Assembly: GCA_014218235.1 (NCBI GenBank)
Contig: CM024756.1
Span: 71,794,152 to 71,858,151, forward strand
DNA from: Colocasia esculenta
Lineage: Eukaryota > Streptophyta > Magnoliopsida > Alismatales > Araceae
Direction of reading: 5' to 3'
Length of the DNA: 64,000 nt
Shown here: positions 57,358 to 64,000 of the stretch, one piece after another
How positions within the stretch are numbered: the first letter of the stretch is position 1
Layout of the letters: each line of letters starts with the position of its first letter
Made by a program: the position numbers and the translations under genes
The notes under the pieces: generated by a model
Told to the model about the DNA's origin: nothing
The model's input: the letters and a program-made list of their open reading frames with translations, nothing else
Database searches by the model: none

Positions 57358-57589
57358 GCTAGGTAGATCCTCGAGAAGATGTTGGAGAACTCAGAAACGA
57401 CCGGCACGTCAGAAACTGAAGATCCGCTAGGCTCCAAAGAACAAACCAAAGCAAGGTATGCCACACAGCCATCGCGGATCAAACGGCGAGCTCTACACAA
57501 GGAAATAAATGGCCGACGGGTAGACCGGATACCTCGGAAGCAGAGGACGGGCTCTCAGGTATCCTACACCGAACGGTCTTCCGCTGGCA

Positions 57590-57930
57590 ATCAACCACGG
57601 ATGAGTGAGCCTCCAACTAGTCCATGCCCAGAATGACGTCAAAGTCGCAAAGCTGCAGTGTGTACAACCTAGCCGGCAACTGGTGTCCTTCAACCTCGAC
57701 TGCCACACCCTCCTGGTAACCAAAAGAACACATATAGTCACCAGACGGGAGATCGACCATCACGTCACACTGCCTCTCAGGAGTGTGACAAGCTAGGGAC
57801 TCAGAGAATTCTTCGAAAGCAAAACACAAAGAAGCACCGGGGTCGACCAAAACACAAGCAGCTCTGCCAAGGATAGGTAGAGTACCTATAACAAGGTTTG
57901 ATGCCTCTGCCTACTTCTGGGTGAGTGCCA
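57590..57930 (-). pseudogene. G4 aspartic protease
   Basis: Minus-strand frame with ACVLVDPGASLCFAFEEFSE, the retropepsin active-site region (D-P-G-A-S), then a flap-like VMVDLPSGDYM and LQLCDFDVILGMDWL. The D is present; P replaces the usual T or S of DTG, a variant also known in plant gypsy elements. An upstream TAG sits where MALTQ-AEASN begins. Confidence 0.75.
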
Positions 57931-58592
57931 TCACACGACCACGCCCACGCTGCTGCACCTGCTAGGGATGCTACTGCTGCGGCGGCTGAGCCTGAGGGTA
58001 CTGCTGCTCTGCTGGTACTGCTGCGGCTGCGGAAACTGCTGAGCCTGCTGCTGGTACTACCCCTGCTGCTGCTGACGTGGTGCCTACTGCTGAGGAGGGT
58101 ACTGGTACTGAGGCGGCTGCTGAGTGTACTGAACTAGCTGCTGCTGCGGCGGGGCTTGCCCCATGGGGCAATCCCTCCTGAAGGGCCCGGTAAGCCACAT
58201 GTGTAGCAAACTGCCTCCTGACTGCCCTGCTCAGCTCCCTGGACAATTGGCTGCTCTGCAAACCTGGATTGGCGCTTCTGCTGCCGGCTCCGACTGCCCC
58301 CGCGAGTAGACAACTTCCCAAACTGCGAGCGAATCCCGGCACTGTCGAAACTGCGCGAGCCAGAGAAAGAGGAAGTTGCACTACTGCGGCTACCCGCTGG
58401 ACGCTGGTAAGGCGAGGACCTGGAAGAGGCTCCTCCCTGCTATGCTGCTGAGGCTTCCAGGTCTCTCTGTCCAAGGAAGTGGCCTTCGCCATAGCCTCCC
58501 CAAGCTGGTACACATGTGTGCCGTCACACCCCACCTCAGGTCTGGTCTCAGTCCTGCTATGAACCTCTCTGCATAGCCTGATCACTACCTAC
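57931..58592 (-). pseudogene. G4 gag C-terminal part
   Basis: Minus strand: a basic, serine-rich region leads to a zinc knuckle CYTCGLPGPFRRDC in which the usual H of CX2CX4HX4C is P. A glutamine/proline-rich tail follows (QAPPQQQLVQYTQQPPQYQY) with CTG/CTGCTG repeats on the plus strand. The long open frame here in another phase (MIRLCREVHSRTE) is not the gag frame. Cut at 58592 by C3. Confidence 0.75.
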
Positions 58593-60089
58593 TGTAAGGA
58601 AACGATCAGAGCGCAGCGGAAAATGCGAATCCCTCTAATGTGTATCGTTGCCGGCTGTCGGAATCGAACTAAAGCGGTAAACCACGCACAGGCAGATCTC
58701 ATCTTTACCTTTGCGGGGTTGCGAAACTCCCGAATCCGGGGAGGAGGTGGCGCAGGAGGCACCGGTGCTTCAAGCCGTTCAAGTGTCCGGCCTCTAGACG
58801 TATCCACGCGAGCTCCGGACGCAGACGGGATCTCCTCGTTCTCCAAGCGTCTCCCGATCTCAGCTCCACCATGTAGAGAGAGGGAGAGAGGTGGGGGGGC
58901 GCCCAGGGAGAGAGAGAGGAGGGGGGGCGACCAGGAGAAGAGCCTGTAGCTGGCCAGGGTTTAACTCTCCACGTAATATATAGACCCTGCGGTTTTTCAC
59001 AAAAACCCAGTTAATGTCTATATCGGTCATCCTGCCCAGTCTGCTCGGAACTCTATTGCGTGTGACCCTCTAGGCCCAAGTGCTAGTCCAGTTTTCAGCC
59101 CATTAAGTCCAATAACTCTTTATTGACTTATTGCAATTAATTAATATCTCATATTAATTAATTACACAATCAATTATCGTCTCACGATAATTGACCGGGC
59201 TTCCAATCAAGTTGGGTGCCAAGCAACACCACTTGATCCTGGAAAGCATTGGGGTTCAGCAACCCATTCAAGGAACCTTTTGTATCATCAGTTACCACGT
59301 GACTATAATCCTTCGCTCGTACAATGCTCCCGAGTGCACTTAGGGTATGGTCAACTGTCAAACCCTAATGTGTGTACTCACTTGGTTTAGATGCCGCATA
59401 ACAATATCAGAAAACTCCTTTTCTGATAAGTAGTCTTGCCCTGGCCAGGGACTATCAGGCATCCTTCCGTAGAGCATTCACTCTCTTATTACCGAGAGCG
59501 AGCGATCCCATATTGACCACACAATCACCTTCGAAGGTATTCCGCTAGATCCGAACACTTAACTGATTAAGGCCTCATGGCTAGAGATCTATAAGTTAAG
59601 GTCAAAATCTAGAAGTCCACCAAAAGGTGTCCTTGGTGTCTCAGGTCTAAGGACCAATCACGCCACTGTGACAATGAATCTAGCTGGTTGACAGTTAGGT
59701 AACATTACCATCCAGCGATTCATAACGGATCAGTTCAGTGAACTCATTCTCCAATGAGCACCTACAGATTCACCTTAGTGTCTCCACACAAGTGACTATG
59801 AGACCAGTCACCCTCATCATATGAGCAGGTGCAACCTGTACTAGTCTAACCGGATATTCGATGTCCTTCTCGAATATCCTCCGACTAGGAACAATTAAGA
59901 ATATACGTTTAAAGGATATTAATCTCATTGTTATGATCTCATCATAATTAATATCCATTGCGTATATTCATGGACTTCATAATGAAACGGTAAACGAATT
60001 ACACATAATGAATATAAAAGCCTTATTATTATTATCAAAGAACAAGATTGTACAAGTTATGATTGGCTTGAGGACACCCATAACTAACA
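58593..60089 (-). repeat. C3 3' LTR (1497 bp)
   Basis: Plus-strand ends TGTAAGGAAACG and CATAACTAACA; on the minus strand it starts TGTTAGTTATGGG right after the polypurine tract. Includes an AG-rich tract near 58870-58930 and an inverted repeat around 59175-59197 (CAATTATCG/CGATAATTG). Confidence 0.85.
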
Positions 60090-60104
60090 ATCTCCCACTT
60101 GGAC
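60090..60104 (-). promoter_or_regulatory. C3 polypurine tract
   Basis: Minus-strand AGTCCAAGTGGGAGAT directly precedes the LTR start TGTTAGTT. Confidence 0.8.
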
Positions 60105-60595
60105 TAAAGCCAATCACCTTTATGTCTTAAACCCATAGACTCTAGGTGGCGCTCAAACACAATTTGAGTCAAAGGCTTCGTCAGTGGATCTGCAATGTTG
60201 TCGACTGAAGGAACTCTTTCCACCAGTACATCTCCTCTAGTGATTATCTCCCTGATCAGGTGAAATCGCCTCAGAATGTGCTTCGACTTCTGATGAGACC
60301 GCAGCTCTTTCGCTTGCGCAATGGCCCCATTGTTGTCACACAGCAATGGGATTGGATCAGAGTCACCTGGCACCACACCAAGGTCGGTGATGAACTTCTT
60401 CATCCACACTGCCTCCTTGGCGGCTTCAGCTGCAGCAATGTACTCAGCTTCTGTCGTCGAGTCTGCAGTGGTTTCTTGCTTGGAACTCTTCCAGCTCACT
60501 GCACCCCCGTTCAAAGTGAACACAAACCCAGATGTAGACTTGCTATCATCTGGGTCTGACTGGAAACTCGAGTCAGTATATGCCCGAAGTTTCAA
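60104..60595 (-). pseudogene. C3 RNase H
   Basis: Open frame with RAYTDSSFQSDPDDSKSTSG (first D), VSWKSSKQETTADSTTEAEY (E region), LLCDNNGAIAQAKELRSHQK (D), KHILRRFHLIREIITRGDVL and NIADPLTKPL. Stop after HKGDWL. Complete and intact at protein level, but joined to RT only through a frame change (overlap 60592-60595). Confidence 0.85.
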
Positions 60596-61823
60596 GTCCC
60601 CTCCTCCATAACCAGAAATATATCCTTAGTCCTTCTCAAGTACTTAAGGATACATTTCACAGCCATCCAGTGTGTTTCACCTGGATTTGCCTGATATCTG
60701 CTCGTAACACTTAGAGCAAATGCCACATCAGGCCTTGTACATAGCATGGCATACATGATAGACCCTATAGCCGAGGCATAGGGGACTCTATCCATGACTG
60801 CCCTCTCTTCAGGAGTCTTAGGAGACTGCTCCTTAGAGAGAATAATCCCATGTCTCATAGGTATGAGACCTCTCTTGGAATTTTCCATGCCAAACCTTTT
60901 GACAATGGTATCTATGTACATGGATTGGGTCAAGCCAAGCATCCTCTTAGATCTATCTCTATAGATACGTATTCCCAATACGTAGGATGCTTCTCCCAAA
61001 TCCTTCATGGAGAAGTTCTTTGACAACCAAACCTTTACTGATGATAACATCCCTACATCATTCCCAATGAGTAAGATGTCATCAACGTAAAGTACGAGAA
61101 AAGTGATAGCACTCCCACTGATTTTCTTATACACACATGGTTCATCTTCATTCTTAATGAAGTCATAAGATTTGATAGCCTCATCAAACCTTATGTTCCA
61201 ACTACGAGAAGCTTGCTTCAATCCATAGATGGATCTTTGAAGCTTGCATACTTTGTCTGGACACTCTTTGGATGTAAAACCCTCAGGTTGTATCATATAC
61301 ACTTCCTCCTCAATGTTTCCATTAAGGAAAGCGTTTTTACATCCATCTGCCAGATCTCGTAATCAAAGTATGCAGCAATGGCAAGAAGAATTCTGATCGA
61401 CTTTATCATAGCAACTGGTGAGAAAGTTTCGTCATAGTCAATTCCTTGCCTTTGACGATACCCCTTTGCCACCAACCTTGCCTTATAAGTGTCGATCTGT
61501 CCATCTGCACCGATCTTTCTCTTAAAGATCCACTTGCACCCAATAGGTACAATACCTTCAGGCAAGTCTACCAAGTTCCAAACTTGGTTGGTGTACATGG
61601 ACTGCATCTCAGAATTCATGGCATCTCGCCATTTCCCTGACTGAGGACAATCAACAGCCTCTTGGTAGGTCTTTGGATCATCATCCTCATCATAAGACAT
61701 GCCTTCACTGATATGTCCAACATATCTTTCAGGCTGTCTAGGTACTCTACCAGACCTACGCTGAATGTGTGTATATTCCTGAACAGGTTCCGGAACCGAT
61801 GTTTCATCTGGTGGACTTTGCAC
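60592..61823 (-). pseudogene. C3 reverse transcriptase
   Basis: Two frames overlapping at 61293-61302. The first has VWNLVDLPEGIVPIGCKWIF, ARLVAKGYRQRQGIDYDETF, SPVAMIKSIRILLAIAAYFD and WQMDVKT. The second has MYMIQPEGFTSKECPDKVCK, LQRSIYGLKQASRSWNIRFD, the catalytic FLVLYVDDILLIGND and SMKDLGEASYVLGIRIYRDR through the connection domain. YVDD is intact. Confidence 0.87.
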
Positions 61824-62856
61824 AGTTGTGGATCTAGAACCTCTTCTAGATCTACCTTACTCCCACTGTCCTCTTGGGTAAGGTACTCCTCTTCCAAGAA
61901 GACAGCTCTCCTGGCAACAAACACTCTTTGTTCACCAGGATGGTAAAAGTAGTACCCAAACGTTTCTTTTGGGTATCCAACAAACCTGCACTTATCGGTT
62001 CTGGATTCCAGTTTATCTGGGTCATGTCTCCTCACGTGGGCAGGACAGCCCCAGATTTTAACATGTTTAAAATCAGGCTTTCTACCCTTCCATATCTCAT
62101 ATGGAGTGAAGACACAGATTTACTGGGAACCCTGTTCAGCAGATATGCCGCTGACTCTAGCGCATATCCCCATAAGGAAACTGGTAACTGTGAACGGCTC
62201 ATCATGGATCGCACCATGTCCAACAAGGTACGATTCCTCCTTTCCGATACACCATTCATCTGTGGTGTGTAGGGAGGAGTCCATTGAGAAAGGATGCCAT
62301 TATCCTTTAAGAATTGTGTGAACTCTGTACTCAAGTATTCACCTCCTCGGTCTGACCGTAGGATTTTAATACTTTTTCCAGTTTGCTTCTCAACTTCATT
62401 CTTAAATTCTTGGAACTTCCCAAAAGCTTCAGATTTGTACTTCATTAAGTAAACAAATCCGAACCTTGAGTAGTCATCCGTGAATGTAATGAAGTATGAG
62501 TAGCCACCCTTGGCTTGGGTAGACATTGGACCACATACATCCGAATGTATTAGTTCCAATATGTCCTTGGCCCTATCTCCATGTCCACTAAATGGAGATT
62601 TGGTCAACTTACCCATTAAACAGGATTCACAAGTTGCATATGATTCATAATCAAATGGATCCAAGTATCCATTCTTATGCAACTTTTGAAGCCTATTCTC
62701 GCCAATGTGACCAAGCCTACAATGCCACAAGTAGGCAGTGTTCACACTATTCTTACTTCTCTTAGGAGAAACATCAACATGGAGATTTGCATAAGAAACA
62801 TCAAGTAGATACAAACCATTTACCAAATTTGCTAAAGCAACTAGTTTATTTCTCAA
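61616..62856 (-). pseudogene. C3 integrase
   Basis: 62856-62032 holds LWHCRLGHIGENRLQKLHKN with CESCLMGKLTKSPF (zinc), then ILELIHSDVCGPM (D), IKILRSDRGGEYLS (D), TPPYTPQMNGVSERRNRTLL (E) and MSRSQLPVSLWGYALESAAY. A frame change at 62032-62035 leads to the C-terminal part DKLESRTDKCRFVGYPKETF, GYYFYHPGEQRVFVARRAVF (61616-62035). All DDE residues are present. Confidence 0.87.
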
Positions 62857-63260
62857 ATAAACTGAACAACTATTGTTCTCAATGGTAAACTTGTATCCAA
62901 TTCTGTCTAAACAGAAACAATGTTCTTAATAATGCTAGGCACAAAGTAGCAATCATCTAATGAAAGCAAATCTCCTGGGGGTAACTTGAGCTTCACTGTC
63001 CCCACAGTATGTGCAGCAACACTTGCGCCATTTCCAAGCCTCAAGTTCACCTCGCCCTTGCTCAGCTTCCTTCTACTTGTCAACATCTGCACATCATTGC
63101 AGACATGAGAAGCACATCCAGTGTCTAAAACCCAAGATGTGGAATCTCTAATAGACAAGTGAAGATCTATCATATAGATACCTGAAGCTTCGCCAAGCTT
63201 CTGCTTCTCCTGAGCCTTCATTGCAAGGTAGTCCTTGCAATTTCTTTTCCAGTGCCCCTT
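62857..63260 (-). pseudogene. C3 protease
   Basis: Frame with KLGEASGIYMIDLHLSIRDS, TSWVLDTGCASHVCNDVQML (catalytic D-T-G) and KGEVNLRLGNGASVAAHTVG, LLSLDDCYFVPSIIKNIVSV. Typical copia protease; stop and shift follow before integrase. Confidence 0.82.
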
Positions 63261-63597
63261 CTTTTGCAGTGGAAGCACTCGCCCTTTTCTGCTCCTTTGC
63301 TTATGTCCTTCTTTTGTCTTTGCTTGGACTTTTCTTTGCATTGCCTTTCTTAAAGGCTTGCAATGCTCTCCTCTTCTTGTTGGACTTTCCAACCATGAGA
63401 ACAGTGGGCTTTTCCTTCTTAAGGTTGCCCTCAGCAGTCTTCAGCATGTTAGCATCTCAGCTAAACTCACCTTCCAGGACATAGGCAATGCGCTCAGACC
63501 TGAGGACAATCTTCAGGTTCTTGAGCCATTCCGAGTAGTTCGGGCCTGTCAATTTGTTGGCATCCAGTATGCCACAGAGTGGGTTACCCGACGACAT
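63260..63597 (-). pseudogene. C3 gag with internal deletion
   Basis: ATG at 63597. The first 45 residues are the normal start (MSSGNPLCGILDANKLTGPN, then YSEWLKNLKIVLRSERIAYV). After EGEFS and a TGA (near 63461) the sequence passes directly to gag C-terminal text (ANMLKTAEGNLKKEKPTVLM), so most of the capsid (roughly 150-200 residues in relatives, by memory) is missing. The knuckle ECFHCK...GHWKRNC is split by a one-base shift near 63260. Confidence 0.75.
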
Positions 63598-63767
63598 TTT
63601 TGCCTATAAAGGAAATGTAAATACAACTAGCAGTTGTTCATAATAATAATTAAATCTAGATTAGGACTTTAATCAAGATTAGCTCCCACTATTTTCCGAC
63701 AGACTGTATAACCCTCAGATATACAGAATGGGAGACTCCGACGGTCTCCTAGTGGGGATCGGAATCT
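63598..63767 (-). promoter_or_regulatory. C3 leader, gag-proximal part with two hairpins
   Basis: Untranslated leader between gag and 5' LTR. Two perfect short inverted repeats: CTGTATA/TATACAG (63704-63710 and 63720-63726) and GGAGAC/GTCTCC (63731-63736 and 63744-63749). Confidence 0.55.
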
Positions 63768-64000
63768 TACAGACTCATAGCATGATCTTGTGGATAGCAC
63801 AACAAACCATACTATGATCTAAAAGCGGTCAACTCTTGACACTTGCAACTCTTGCAATATCCGATCTTATTTTGGCCCCTGAATTTTAATGACCTTGTGG
63901 ATAGCACAACAAGTCATTAAATCCAGTCTAAGCAGTACCATCATTACGTAACGAGCATAGATTTGGATGTAGCCCTTGTGGATAGCACAACAAAGCTACA
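63768..64000 (-). promoter_or_regulatory. C3 leader: three hairpins with a common apical sequence
   Basis: TTGTGGATAGCACAACAA occurs at 63788-63805, 63895-63912 and 63976-63993. Inside it TTGTG pairs with CACAA around loop GATAG. Each copy is enclosed by a different outer stem: CATAGCATG/CATACTATG (63776-63784 with 63808-63816, one mismatch), TTTAATGAC/GTCATTAAA (63885-63893 with 63913-63921, perfect) and TGTAGC/GCTACA (63968-63973 with 63995-64000, perfect, window edge). Pairing kept while sequence changes is what a selected RNA (or single-strand DNA) structure would show. Likely genomic-RNA leader structure such as packaging or dimerisation; function unproven. Confidence 0.7.

Larger units (their letters stand above)
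52103..58592 (-). mobile_element. G4: Tekay-type chromovirus, GC-rich, relatively young
   Basis: Minus strand, from gag (58592) through protease, RT, RNase H, integrase and chromodomain to the polypurine tract and 3' LTR (52103-54459). The 5' end is beyond C3, which interrupts gag at 58592. ACTCC (52098-52102) is the presumed duplication at the 3' end. Higher GC and more surviving CG sites than its host G3. Confidence 0.88.
58593..64000 (-). mobile_element. C3: Ty1-copia element inserted in G4 gag
   Basis: Minus strand: leader (64000-63598), short gag (63597), protease, integrase, RT, RNase H (end 60104), polypurine tract and 3' LTR (58593-60089). The 5' LTR and PBS lie right of the window. 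Left flank CCTAC (58588-58592) is the presumed duplication. Best-preserved pol in the window but with several frame changes and a large gag deletion. Lineage not fixed; not SIRE, since no gene follows RNase H. Confidence 0.88.

Noticed and set aside
57971..58585. 204-codon minus-strand frame as a separate gene
   Set aside because: It is an out-of-phase reading of CTG/CAG-rich gag sequence; the true gag phase contains the zinc knuckle.

Overview
This window is angiosperm heterochromatin built almost entirely of nested transposable elements. I found no intact host gene, no rRNA or tRNA gene and no CRISPR array. The evidence for a plant is direct: SIRE-type Ty1-copia elements with a third, envelope-position gene; chromodomain Ty3-gypsy elements of Tekay/Del type primed by initiator tRNA-Met; an L1-type LINE whose ORF2 ends in an RNase H domain; a CACTA transposon; and a fossil exon of a plastidic glucose transporter. 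Lineage names rest on motifs I can read, not on searches.

Layout. (1) 1-21490 is one minus-strand SIRE-type copia (C1) split by two younger insertions. A 5.8 kb CACTA element (293-6121, TSD GCA) sits in its RNase H domain. A 9.9 kb gag-only LTR retrotransposon with 4.2-4.4 kb LTRs (8573-18438, TSD CTTCG; TR-GAG type) sits between its protease and integrase regions. C1's 5' LTR is 20483-21490. (2) 21491-22467 holds a phased minisatellite. (3) 22468-26207 is a truncated minus-strand gypsy (G1): one LTR plus part of gag with an intron-like insert. (4) 26208-36484 begins with a very regular array of paired GTCGAC palindromes, followed by a 5'-truncated plus-strand SIRE-type copia (C2) with pol, an env-position gene and a 1.6 kb LTR carrying the same palindrome array. 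(5) 36485-38383 is a minus-strand gypsy LTR piece (G6), and 38384-39439 is a diverged second copy of the env-position gene (C5, minus). (6) 39440-44410 is a minus-strand LINE. (7) 44411-47894 is the 3' end of a plus-strand chromovirus (G2: integrase, chromodomain, LTR). (8) 47895-64000 is a stack of insertions: gag remnant G5, entered by gypsy G3 (plus), entered by copia C4 (minus), entered by gypsy G4 (minus), entered by copia C3 (minus), which runs off the right edge.

Function. The coding parts are the usual retroelement set (gag capsid/nucleocapsid, protease, integrase, reverse transcriptase, RNase H), all broken by stops, frameshifts or truncation. Degree of decay agrees with nesting order: the outer G3 gag has 13 in-frame stops, each explainable by one C-to-T change, whereas the inner G4 and C3 are far better preserved.

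The least expected signals are in non-coding DNA. They are helically phased palindrome pairs in SIRE-type LTRs (spacing 21-22 bp, period 74-75 bp), alternating 11/18-bp CGCG dyads in gypsy LTRs, and a 5' leader in C3 with three hairpins that share one apical sequence but have three different outer stems that each pair with themselves.
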